64,000 bases of DNA, taken from the NCBI RefSeq assembly GCF_037026685.1, contig NZ_JBANET010000009.1, positions 74,899 to 138,898 on the forward strand, written 5' to 3'. The translations under genes and the position numbers were made by a program. Positions 56,370 through 63,831 of this stretch are shown here, in pieces (position 1 is the first letter of the stretch; each line of letters opens with the position of its first letter). The stretch is from Orrella sp037026685 (lineage in GTDB: Bacteria; Pseudomonadota; Gammaproteobacteria; Burkholderiales; Burkholderiaceae_B). Under the pieces are notes generated by a model. That model worked only from the letters and a program-made list of their open reading frames with translations, searched no databases and was not told the DNA's origin.

Positions 56370-56465
56370 GGCTAGGAGGGCTTGCGAAGCGGCGGACGCG
56401 ATGGGGCCTGCCAGGGCGGCTTGCCCGGCATGTGCGAACAGAGAAGAGTTCTGTTGGACGGCCAT
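56340..56465 (-). CDS. leuL: leuA leader peptide with clustered CTA leucine codons
   Basis: 41 codons, ATG to TAG, in the leader of leuA on the same strand. Translation gives MAVQQNSSLFAHAGQAALAG followed by PIASAASQALLALGLPIGCR and A. Codons 30, 31, 33 and 35 are CTC, CTA, CTA, CTA; CTA is very rare in this GC-rich genome, so stalling on uncharged Leu-tRNA would be strong. Six of 41 codons are leucine. No clear ribosome site precedes the ATG (GTG at 56483 in frame is an alternative start). Leader peptides are not conserved in sequence, so the codon bias and position are the evidence. Confidence 0.75.
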   Translation of the reverse strand: MAVQQNSSLFAHAGQAALAGPIASAASQALLALGLPIGCRA

Positions 56466-56546
56466 AGTGCGTAAGTCAACCACATTTGCGGCGGATGCGC
56501 AAATGGAAGTTGCCGGACTCAGGTTGCCGGACCTGGCTTGCCGGAC

Positions 56547-57275
56547 TTAGCGGATGTCCGCGTCCGGCAGGCGGGGCTCGGCGCGCTGGCCGGCCGGCGC
56601 GCCGGTGCGCGGCGCCGCGCCGAAGCCGGGCTCGGCCCGGCCAGCCGGGGCCGGCGGCGGCTGCGTGGGGTCGAGCGCCGGCTCGCGCAGGGCGGGTTCG
56701 GCAACGGGCCCCTGCGCCTGCTCGGCGCGCGGCGCGGCCGCGGATTGGCCCGCCGCCAGCGCGGCTTCCTGTTCGCGCGAAAGATAAAGCTTGCCCACGC
56801 GGCCGTGGCGCAGCTCGGCCAGCGTGGTGTGCAGGTCGCCCACGGTGAGGGGCTCTTCGTGGTCGCGCCAGACCCAGTGCACGACCTTCAGGCTGTCGGG
56901 CGACAGGCGCGCGGCCAGCTCGCGCAGCGTGGCCGGCTCGACCGGCGTGGCCCGGCCGGCGGCCAGGCTGGCGGCGTACCAGCTGCGCAAGGCGAAGAAG
57001 GCGATCAGGGTGATGATCGCGACGACTGCCCACCACAGATAGGGATTGATGCGGTTGAGCAGGTCGACGGCCTGCTGGCCGAACACCGCCAGCGAGTCGT
57101 AGCGCACGCCGGCGCCGAAGGACAGCACCGCGCGGCAGACGAATAGCCACAAAAGCACGGCAATGGCGATTACTATGGCACGCCGGATGAGCCGCGGCAT
57201 CGCCATGCCGAGCAGTTGCCGGGCGATCAGTTTGCTGTCCTCGTCGAGGCGGGCGGGCGGGTTCGGCTTGATCAT
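56547..57275 (-). CDS. Membrane protein of unknown function
   Basis: 242 residues. Two transmembrane helices are clear, at about 30-52 (AIVIAIAVLLWLFVCRAVL) and 78-96 (WWAVVAIITLIAFFAL). The cytosolic C-terminal half starts with LRELAARLSPDSLKVVHWVWRD, a helical segment that may bind a partner, and ends in a low-complexity alanine/proline-rich tail from about 175. No known family was recognised. It is divergent from rpoN, with only 15 bases between start codons, so the two promoters must overlap. Confidence 0.75.
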   Translation of the reverse strand: MIKPNPPARLDEDSKLIARQLLGMAMPRLIRRAIVIAIAVLLWLFVCRAVLSFGAGVRYDSLAVFGQQAVDLLNRINPYLWWAVVAIITLIAFFALRSWYAASLAAGRATPVEPATLRELAARLSPDSLKVVHWVWRDHEEPLTVGDLHTTLAELRHGRVGKLYLSREQEAALAAGQSAAAPRAEQAQGPVAEPALREPALDPTQPPPAPAGRAEPGFGAAPRTGAPAGQRAEPRLPDADIR

Positions 57276-57290
57276 GCAAAATATTGTCTC

Positions 57291-58751
57291 ATGACGCGTG
57301 CTTCCTTAGAACTTCGGCAAAGCCAGCACCTTGCGCTGACTCCCCAGCTGCAGCAATCGATCCGCTTGCTGCAGCTGTCGTCGCTGGAGCTGGAGGCCGA
57401 AATCGCGCAGGCGCTCAGCGAGAATCCGCTGCTCGAGCGCGAAGGAGAGGACGATCCCGGCGGCCCGCTGGGCACCGAGCCCGGCCAATCCGACAGCCCG
57501 GACACGCAAGCCCAGGCCGAGCCGTCCGACGCCGATGCCGCCTACGAGCGCGAGGTCTCGTTCGAGCAAGGCATGCGGGGCGCGGGCGGGCAGGGCGATG
57601 ACGACGAGCCGCTCTTTCCCGAGGCGGCCCGCGCCCAGACGCTGCGCGAGCACCTGGTCGAGCAGTTGCAGACCACGCGGGCGAGCCAGCGCGACATGCT
57701 GCTGACCGAACTGCTTATCGACGAGCTGGACGAAAACGGTTTCCTGGCCTCGACGCTCGAAGAGATCCTGGGCTGGCTGCCGCCGGAGCTCGAAGTCGAG
57801 CTGGAGGAATTGCAGGCCGCGCTGGCCTTGCTGCGCTCTTTCGATCCGCCGGGCATCGGCGCCTTCGACGTGCAGCAATGCCTGGGACTGCAGCTGCGCG
57901 ATCCGGATGTGTCGCGCCTGCCCGAGGCGGCCGACCGCCAGGTGCTGGCCGTGGCGCGCGAGCTGTGCGCCCATCACCTATCCCTGCTGGCCTCGGGCAG
58001 CCCGGCCAGGCTGCGCGAGGCGCTGCGCTGCAGCGACGAGACGCTGCGCGCCGCGCGCGCGCTGATCCTGCGCCTGGACCCGCGCCCGGGCCGGGCCTGG
58101 ACCGTGGCCGCCGCCGACTACGCGGTGCCCGATGTCATCGCGCACCGCGCCCGCCACGGCTGGCGGGCCGTGCTCAACACCGCCGTCATGCCGCGCCTGC
58201 GCATCAATGCCATGTACGCGCAGGTGCTGGGCAATGCCCGCAGCGGCAGCGGCAATCCGGCGCTGCAAAGCCAGCTGCAGCAGGCGCGCTGGCTGGTGCG
58301 CAACGTCGAGCAGCGCTACGACACCATCCTGCGGGTTTCGCAGGCCATCGTCGAGCGGCAGTCGGACTTTTTCTCGCAGGGCCCCGGCGCCATGCGCCCG
58401 CTGATCCTCAAGGACATCGCCGGCGAACTGGGGCTGCACGAGTCCACGATCTCGCGCGCCACCACGCAGAAGTTCATGCTGACCCCGTTCGGCACCATGG
58501 AACTCAAGCGTTTTTTCGGCGCGGGCGTGGCCACCGAGACCGGCGGCGCGGCCTCGGCCACGGCCGTGCAGGCGCAGATCCGGCAGATGGTGGCCGAGGA
58601 GCCGGCCGGCAATCCGCTCTCGGACAGCCAGATCATGCAGATGCTCTCGGACCGGGGCATCGTCATCGCGCGGCGCACCGTGGCCAAGTACCGCGAGGCC
58701 TTGCGCATCGCGCCGGCGGCGGTGCGCAAGGCCCAGGCCTCGCTGCGCTAG
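57291..58751 (+). CDS. rpoN: RNA polymerase sigma-54 factor
   Basis: 486 residues. Region I is glutamine- and leucine-rich (LELRQSQHLALTPQLQQSIR, residues about 5-24), an acidic region II runs to about 100, and region III ends with a helix-turn-helix (GLHESTISRATTQKFM) and the RpoN box ARRTVAKYREAL, which reads the -24 element. It directs RNA polymerase to promoters that need an enhancer-binding ATPase. The usual neighbours hpf and ptsN are absent; a VapBC pair follows instead. MTRASLEL at 57291 was chosen over the earlier 57216. Confidence 0.95.
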   Translation: MTRASLELRQSQHLALTPQLQQSIRLLQLSSLELEAEIAQALSENPLLEREGEDDPGGPLGTEPGQSDSPDTQAQAEPSDADAAYEREVSFEQGMRGAGGQGDDDEPLFPEAARAQTLREHLVEQLQTTRASQRDMLLTELLIDELDENGFLASTLEEILGWLPPELEVELEELQAALALLRSFDPPGIGAFDVQQCLGLQLRDPDVSRLPEAADRQVLAVARELCAHHLSLLASGSPARLREALRCSDETLRAARALILRLDPRPGRAWTVAAADYAVPDVIAHRARHGWRAVLNTAVMPRLRINAMYAQVLGNARSGSGNPALQSQLQQARWLVRNVEQRYDTILRVSQAIVERQSDFFSQGPGAMRPLILKDIAGELGLHESTISRATTQKFMLTPFGTMELKRFFGAGVATETGGAASATAVQAQIRQMVAEEPAGNPLSDSQIMQMLSDRGIVIARRTVAKYREALRIAPAAVRKAQASLR

Positions 58752-58771
58752 CATCAGCCGGAATCCAAGGC

Positions 58772-59158
58772 TCAGACCTGCACAACGGTGTCGCTGTACA
58801 ACGCCACGAGAGGGTCATGCGTAAGTAGCCTCAAGGGTTCCGTCAGCGCTTGTGCGACCAGCAGGCGGTCGAACGGGTCTTTATGGTGTGGAGGAAGATT
58901 TTCCACTTCGAAGGCGTGCTCGGGCTCGATGGCAAGGATCCGATAACCCGCTTCCCGGAAATACGCCAGCGCCTCCTTGCCTGAAATGGGCATGTCGCCA
59001 CGTCCGAGGCTGAACTTGATGCTGATTTCCCAGATGCTGGCGGTACTGACGTAAATCGTGTTGACCGGCGACAGGATGATGTCGCGTGCGCGCGCTGTCA
59101 GCAAAGGGCTGTCTTGCACGGCCCAGAGCGCGATAGGCGTATCCAGCAACACATTCAC
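58772..59158 (-). CDS. vapC: PIN-domain toxin (VapC type), GTG start
   Basis: 128 residues, the usual PIN size. Acidic metal-binding residues are in place: Asp6 (MNVLLDTPIALWA), Glu44 (SIWEISIK), Asp94 and Asp97 (HKDPFDRLLVAQA), and Asp115. VapC toxins cut RNA, often initiator tRNA or rRNA, when the antitoxin is lost. The GTG start overlaps the antitoxin stop (GTGA). G+C content is visibly lower than in the flanking genes, which suggests acquisition by transfer. Confidence 0.88.
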   Translation of the reverse strand: MNVLLDTPIALWAVQDSPLLTARARDIILSPVNTIYVSTASIWEISIKFSLGRGDMPISGKEALAYFREAGYRILAIEPEHAFEVENLPPHHKDPFDRLLVAQALTEPLRLLTHDPLVALYSDTVVQV

Positions 59159-59409
59159 GTGGGCTTCCGCTCCCCGTAGAACAGCGCGGCGATTTCTTCG
59201 TTGTGCGTGTCGATGGACGCTGGCAGGACGAACTTGCCCTTGGCGACCCCGATCCGCTGTGCGACAGGCGGCTGCGGTGCCAGCGGAACGAGCCGCGCCG
59301 CTGGCCGGCCGCCGCGCGCGATGATGATTTCTGACTCACGACCGGACTCTACATCGTCCACCAAGCGTGACAACGAGGATTTCGCTTCCAACATGTTGAT
59401 GTATGTCAT
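59155..59409 (-). CDS. vapB: Phd/YefM-family antitoxin (VapB)
   Basis: 84 residues. MTYINMLEAKSSLSRLVDDVESG is the DNA-binding, dimerising N-terminal half of Phd/YefM antitoxins, followed by the typical EIIIARGGRPAARLVPL. The C-terminal FVLPASIDTHNEEIAALFYG would wrap the toxin. It lies directly upstream of vapC with a 4-base overlap, the normal antitoxin-first order. It probably represses its own promoter. The ORF opens at 59463, but 59409 gives the family start. Confidence 0.87.
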   Translation of the reverse strand: MTYINMLEAKSSLSRLVDDVESGRESEIIIARGGRPAARLVPLAPQPPVAQRIGVAKGKFVLPASIDTHNEEIAALFYGERKPT

Positions 59410-59538
59410 GGCAAATCTCCCGATAGGAGGGGTTGGTCTAGTCTGGCTAACCATCCAAATCAAGCTGCGCCATGACCTTCTGAACCGGGAATGTGGGAGG
59501 CCCCCACAACTCCCGCTTGCATCGAAGCGGGATATTTT

Positions 59539-59553
59539 CGATAATTATTCTCA
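59539..59553. promoter_or_regulatory. Fur box upstream of bfd
   Basis: CGATAAT-T-ATTCTCA matches the 7-1-7 Fur consensus TGATAAT-n-ATTATCA at 12 of 14 positions. It reaches the first base of the bfd start codon, so Fur with iron would block expression; bfd is iron-repressed in most bacteria. Confidence 0.75.
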
Positions 59554-59846
59554 TGTACGTTTGTATCTGCAACGCCGTGACCGAGCGCCAGATCCACGCC
59601 AGCGTGGAGCAAGGCGCCACCTCCCTGGCGGACCTCCAATTCGAGCTGGGCGTGGCCACGTGCTGCGGCTGCTGCGCCGACACGGCCGAGCAATATCTGC
59701 CCGGCGGCGCGGCCTGCGCCTCGCAGCCCGGCTGCCCGGGGCTGTGCGAAGCCGCGCACGTCGAACCCTACCAGGCCGAGGCCGGCGCCTCGGCGGCCAA
59801 CGGCTATCCCGTCGTCACGCTGGTGCGTATCCGCCAGGCTGCCTAA
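59553..59846 (+). CDS. bfd: Bacterioferritin-associated ferredoxin
   Basis: 97 residues, longer than the E. coli 64. The [2Fe-2S] cysteines are Cys4, Cys6, Cys38 and Cys41 (MYVCICNAVTERQ and VATCCGCC), the Bfd pattern. It passes electrons to bacterioferritin so that stored ferric iron leaves as ferrous iron. A C-terminal extension after about residue 60 (CASQPGCPGLC) is cysteine-rich. Paired with bfr, 357 bases downstream. Fur box at the start. The ATG at 59553 was chosen; the frame opens earlier. Confidence 0.93.
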   Translation: MYVCICNAVTERQIHASVEQGATSLADLQFELGVATCCGCCADTAEQYLPGGAACASQPGCPGLCEAAHVEPYQAEAGASAANGYPVVTLVRIRQAA

Positions 59847-60015
59847 GGCGCGTTGCTTTCCCGCAACGGCCCGGTGCGTGCCGCCAACCCCTGCTTGCGC
59901 GCGCGCAAGGCGCCCTTGCCCGGCTTGCGGCAAGCCCGTGCGCCTGCTCCGATCGCGGCATCGTCCTGCCCGCGAGCATTGCGTGGCGCGATCCCCGCTG
60001 CGGCATGTTGCACAC

Positions 60016-60036
60016 GCATACTCATTCTCATTCTTC
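60016..60036. promoter_or_regulatory. Possible Fur site upstream of bfr
   Basis: CATACTCATTCTCATTCTT contains two overlapping TCATTC units and fits the 7-1-7 Fur pattern in 10 of 14 positions on the best register. It is the only AT-richer stretch in the 357-base bfd-bfr gap (59847-60203), where no gene was seen. Confidence 0.4.
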
Positions 60037-60203
60037 AGTCCGTTCACGCTCGCAGTAGCAAGCGTTTTTACGACTTTTCGCCCATGGGTAGGCACTGCCC
60101 GGGCGGGGTGTTAGTCTGCCTGCGTCATCAGGCAAGACACGCGCCCTTTTCCGGCCCCGGCACGGCGCCTGGCGCGTGATCTGCCCCGCATCAGGAGCTC
60201 CCC

Positions 60204-60683
60204 ATGAAAGGCGACAAAACCGTCATCCAGTATCTGAACAAGCAGCTGACCAACGAGCTGACCGCCATCAACCAGTATTTCCTGCACGCGCGGATGCTCA
60301 ACCACTGGGGCTTCAAGCGGCTGGGCAAGCACGAGTACGAGGAGTCCATCGGCGAGATGAAGCATGCCGACCGGCTGATCGAGCGCATCTTCATGCTGGA
60401 CGGCCTGCCCAACCTGCAGGACCTGCACAAGCTGCTGATCGGCGAGAACGTGCCCGAGATCCTGTCCTGTGACCTGAAGGTCGAGCAGGGCGCGCAGGCG
60501 ACCGTCAAGGAAGCCATCGCCTATTGCGAATCGGTGCGCGACTATGTCTCGCGCGAACTGTTCCAGGACATCCTGGACGACACCGAAGAGCACATCGACT
60601 ACCTGGAGACCCAGCTCGGGCTGATCGACCAGGTCGGCCTGCAGAACTACCTGCAAAGCCAGATGGAGCCGGGCGAGAGCTGA
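60204..60683 (+). CDS. bfr: Bacterioferritin
   Basis: 159 residues, the family length. MKGDKTVIQYLNKQLTNELT and the ferroxidase ligands Glu18, Glu51, His54 (EMKHADRLIERIF) are present, and the haem-binding methionine Met52 is kept. Twenty-four copies make a hollow shell that stores iron as ferric mineral. It lies downstream of bfd, its electron donor. Ends before a convergent unknown gene. Confidence 0.95.
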   Translation: MKGDKTVIQYLNKQLTNELTAINQYFLHARMLNHWGFKRLGKHEYEESIGEMKHADRLIERIFMLDGLPNLQDLHKLLIGENVPEILSCDLKVEQGAQATVKEAIAYCESVRDYVSRELFQDILDDTEEHIDYLETQLGLIDQVGLQNYLQSQMEPGES

Positions 60684-60696
60684 GCGGCGCCGCAGC

Positions 60697-61365
60697 CTAG
60701 AACGAACGCTTGGGGCAGCCTTCGACCCGGCCCCAGGCGTTGTTGGGCGCGCAATAGCGGTTGCGCGCGTTCCAGGCGCAGGTGGGACGCTCGAAGAAGC
60801 CGGCCTGGCTGCACTTGGCCATCTCGGCCTGGAAGGCCTGCTGCCAGCCCGGCTGGGTGGCGGCCGCCGCGGGATTCTGCCCACCCTGCCCGGGCAGCGA
60901 CGGATCGGCGTAGGTCAGCGGCGGCTGGCCGGAAAGCGGCGGGGCATGGCTGCCTTCGCCCGGACGCGCCACGTCCACCGTGACCACGTCCTGCGGCCCC
61001 TGCAGGCGGCCGGCGGCCGCCTGGGCCAGCTCGCGCGCCTGGGCCGCGCCCATGCGGTTGCGCGAGATCAGGACGTTGGGGTCCTTGACGGTCTCGAACA
61101 GCGAGACGGTGGAGATCTCCCATTCGGTGCGCGCCGGCTGCTCGGGCACGCCCAGCGTGCCGTCCACGCGCGGCTGCGGCGGCTGGCGCATGAAGGGCCT
61201 GCCGTTGGCATCGAGCACCACTTCGTCGGGATCGGGATCGTCTTCGCCTGGCGCGGGCACGGCCACCGGCGCGCGCTGCACCAGCCAATCGCCCAGCTGC
61301 ATGCCAGCCAGCGCGGAAGCGCCCAGCGCGAGCACGAGGGTGAGAAAGAGCAGACGCCAGGACAT
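60697..61365 (-). CDS. Secreted or membrane-anchored protein of unknown function, Cys-rich C-terminus
   Basis: 222 residues. A hydrophobic N-terminus (LLFLTLVLALGASALAGMQLG, residues 4-24) is a signal peptide or anchor. The middle is proline/glycine-rich and reads EWEISTVSLFETVKDPNVLISRN at about 80-102, the only segment that looks structured. The last 40 residues have four cysteines (CSQAGFFERPTC, then YCAP and GCPKRSF), probably two disulfides in the periplasm. No family recognised. Adjacent to prfC on the same strand, starting 30 bases after its stop. Confidence 0.75.
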   Translation of the reverse strand: MSWRLLFLTLVLALGASALAGMQLGDWLVQRAPVAVPAPGEDDPDPDEVVLDANGRPFMRQPPQPRVDGTLGVPEQPARTEWEISTVSLFETVKDPNVLISRNRMGAAQARELAQAAAGRLQGPQDVVTVDVARPGEGSHAPPLSGQPPLTYADPSLPGQGGQNPAAAATQPGWQQAFQAEMAKCSQAGFFERPTCAWNARNRYCAPNNAWGRVEGCPKRSF

Positions 61366-61395
61366 GATTTTGTTACTCGCTCCAGGTTTCGCGTG

Positions 61396-63003
61396 TCAGG
61401 TTTTGGCGCCGAACACGTGGCCGCCATGTTCGCGCATGGCGTGAAACCGTACTTCCGGGTACAGGTCTTCGGCCACGCGCAGCTGGGCCGAAGACGTGAC
61501 CAGGAAGGCCGGAGCCTCGACCACATCATAGGCGATATGGGCCGCGTTGGCATCCATGAACTTGCGCAGCGCCTTGGGGTCCTCGGCGGTGATCCAGCGG
61601 GCCATCGTGTAGCGCGAGGGCAGCAGCCTGGCCTCGACCCCGTATTCGGTCTTGAGCCGGTGGGCCACCACCTCGAACTGCAGCTGGCCCACCGCGCCCA
61701 GCAGCTGCGTGCCGCCGGCGGCGACCGGCCGGAAGACCTGGATGGCGCCCTCTTCGCCCAATTGGGTCAGACCGGTGCGCAGCTGTTTGGTTCGCAGCGG
61801 GTCCTTGACCTCGACCTGCTGGAACAGCTCGGGCGCAAAGAACGGCAGGCCGGTAAAGCGCAGGGTCTCGCCCTCGGTCAGCACGTCGCCCAGCTGCAGC
61901 ACGCCGTGGTTGGGGATGCCGATCACGTCGCCCGCATACGCCTCGTCCAGCAGTTCGCGCCGCTGCGACAGGAAGGACACCACGTTGTTGGGCCGCATTT
62001 CCTTGCCGGTGCGGCAGACCTTCAGCCGCATGCCGCGTTCGAAGCGGCCCGAGCTCACGCGCACGAAGGCGACCCGGTCGCGGTGGGCCGGGTCCATGTT
62101 GGCCTGAACCTTGAACACCACGCCGGTAAAGCGCGGCTCCTCGGGCAGCACCTGGCGTTCGAGCGCCTGGCGCGGGCCGGGGGCGGGGGCGTGCTCGACC
62201 AGCGCGTCCAGCACCTCCTGCACGCCGAAGTTGTTGATGGCCGAGCCGAAGAACACCGGTGTCTGGCGCCCGGCCAGGAAGGCCTGCTGGTCGAAGGCCG
62301 GCGCGGCTTCCTGGATCAGCTCGATCTCGCCCGCGGCCTTCTGGAAGGCGTCGCCAAAGCGCCGGGCGATCTCGGGATTCTCCAGGCCCTCGATGATTTC
62401 GTCGTCTTCGCCGCGGCGTTCCTGGCCGGCGCGAAACACCCGCATGCGCCCGCGCGCGATGTCGAACACGCCGCCGAACTGCCGCCCCATGCCCACCGGC
62501 CACGAGAACGGCACGGCATCCATGCCCAGGTGCGCCTCGATCTCCGAGAGCAGGTCCAGCGGCTCGCGCACCTCGCGGTCCAGCTTGTTGATGAAGGTGA
62601 TGATGGGCGTGTTGCGCGCGCGGCAGACCTGCAGCAGGCGGATGGTCTGCGGCTCCACGCCGTTGGCCGCGTCGATCACCATCAGGGCGGCATCCACCGC
62701 CGTCAGCACGCGGTAGGTGTCTTCCGAGAAGTCCTGGTGGCCCGGCGTATCGAGCAGGTTGATCACGCAGTCGCGGTATTCCATCTGCATGACCGAGGAG
62801 GCCACCGAGATGCCGCGCTGCTTTTCGATCTCCATCCAGTCCGAGGAGGCATGGCGCGAGGCCTTGCGCGCCTTGACGCTGCCGGCGATCTGGATGGCGC
62901 CGGCAAACAGCAGCAGCTTCTCGGTGAGGGTGGTCTTGCCCGCGTCGGGGTGGGAGATGATGGCGAAGGTGCGTCGCCGTGTGACTTCTTGGGATATGTT
63001 CAT
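61396..63003 (-). CDS. prfC: Peptide chain release factor 3
   Basis: 535 residues, close to E. coli RF3 (529). GTPase motifs are SHPDAGKTTLTEKLL (G1), RGISVASSVMQMEY (G2), LLDTPGHQDFSEDTYR (G3) and INKLDRE (G4). It removes RF1/RF2 from the ribosome after release. Domain II and III follow (GVVFKVQANMDPAHRDRVAF). Followed 30 bases later by the Cys-rich unknown. Confidence 0.95.
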   Translation of the reverse strand: MNISQEVTRRRTFAIISHPDAGKTTLTEKLLLFAGAIQIAGSVKARKASRHASSDWMEIEKQRGISVASSVMQMEYRDCVINLLDTPGHQDFSEDTYRVLTAVDAALMVIDAANGVEPQTIRLLQVCRARNTPIITFINKLDREVREPLDLLSEIEAHLGMDAVPFSWPVGMGRQFGGVFDIARGRMRVFRAGQERRGEDDEIIEGLENPEIARRFGDAFQKAAGEIELIQEAAPAFDQQAFLAGRQTPVFFGSAINNFGVQEVLDALVEHAPAPGPRQALERQVLPEEPRFTGVVFKVQANMDPAHRDRVAFVRVSSGRFERGMRLKVCRTGKEMRPNNVVSFLSQRRELLDEAYAGDVIGIPNHGVLQLGDVLTEGETLRFTGLPFFAPELFQQVEVKDPLRTKQLRTGLTQLGEEGAIQVFRPVAAGGTQLLGAVGQLQFEVVAHRLKTEYGVEARLLPSRYTMARWITAEDPKALRKFMDANAAHIAYDVVEAPAFLVTSSAQLRVAEDLYPEVRFHAMREHGGHVFGAKT

Positions 63004-63056
63004 GGCCGGGGGATTTTACCGCCTGGCCCGCGCGGGCCCTGGCGCGGTGCGCGCCT

Positions 63057-63689
63057 TCAGGCGCTGCGCTTGAACGTCGCCAGGAATGCGCCGGCCGCGA
63101 CGAACAGCGAGCCGAAGCCGCGGTTCATCCAGCGGATATGGACCGGGTTGCGCAGCAGGCGCAGCACCTTGGCGGCCAGCACCGTGTAGACCGCCATGGC
63201 GACCAGGTCGGTGAAGGCCAGCGTGCCGGCGATGATGAAGTACTGCGGCGTGACCGGGTTGGCGGGGTTGATGAACTGCGGCACCACGGCCAGCAGGAAC
63301 ACCGTGCCCTTGGGATTGCTGATGTTGATGAGAAAGCCGCGCGTGACCAGTTCGCGCACCGTGGCCTGCGGCGGCTGCCCGGCATCGATGTCGGTGACCG
63401 GCGCCGCATCCGAGCGGAACTGCTTGACGCCCAGGTAGACGAGATAGGCCACGCCCAGCCACTTGACCGTGGCGAAGGCCAGCTCGGACGTGGCCAGCAG
63501 CGCGCCCAGTCCGATGGCCACGATGGCCACCTGCGCCATGATGCCGGCGATCAGGCCCACGGTGTTCCAGTAGCCGCGCGCAAAGCCGTAGCGCAGGCCG
63601 CAGGACATGGCCGAGATGGCGCCCGCGCCGGGCGAGAAGGAAATGGCCCAGGATGCGGCGAAGAACGCCAGCCAGGTGCTCAAGCTCAT
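63057..63689 (-). CDS. LysE/RhtB-family amino-acid exporter
   Basis: 210 residues with six hydrophobic helices. MSLSTWLAFFAASWAISFSPGAGAI is the LysE-family start with the conserved SPGP-like turn (SPGAGA), and FLINISNPKG is the second signature. Members export lysine, threonine or homoserine lactone-type compounds. Stand-alone gene; substrate not known. prfC lies downstream on the same strand. Confidence 0.9.
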   Translation of the reverse strand: MSLSTWLAFFAASWAISFSPGAGAISAMSCGLRYGFARGYWNTVGLIAGIMAQVAIVAIGLGALLATSELAFATVKWLGVAYLVYLGVKQFRSDAAPVTDIDAGQPPQATVRELVTRGFLINISNPKGTVFLLAVVPQFINPANPVTPQYFIIAGTLAFTDLVAMAVYTVLAAKVLRLLRNPVHIRWMNRGFGSLFVAAGAFLATFKRSA

Positions 63690-63831
63690 GATGGACTCTG
63701 CGCTAAACGTAGGGACTGCCGCGATGGACGGGCCTGGCGGCGGGCGTGCTGCCGACGGGCCCGCCCCAAGGCAAGGCGGCTCTTGGGAGCCGGGCCAAGC
63801 CCAAGGCGCGGCGCGGGGTCCCTATTTTGAC
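63690..63831. other. Intergenic stretch without a recognised gene
   Basis: Between the LysE start and the TAG of the partial gene at the window edge. It contains the upstream region of the LysE gene; no palindrome, RNA or open frame worth calling was seen. Confidence 0.5.

Noticed and set aside
56476..57279. 267-codon minus-strand frame overlapping the membrane protein
   Set aside because: Out of frame with the two clear transmembrane helices; arginine-rich shadow.
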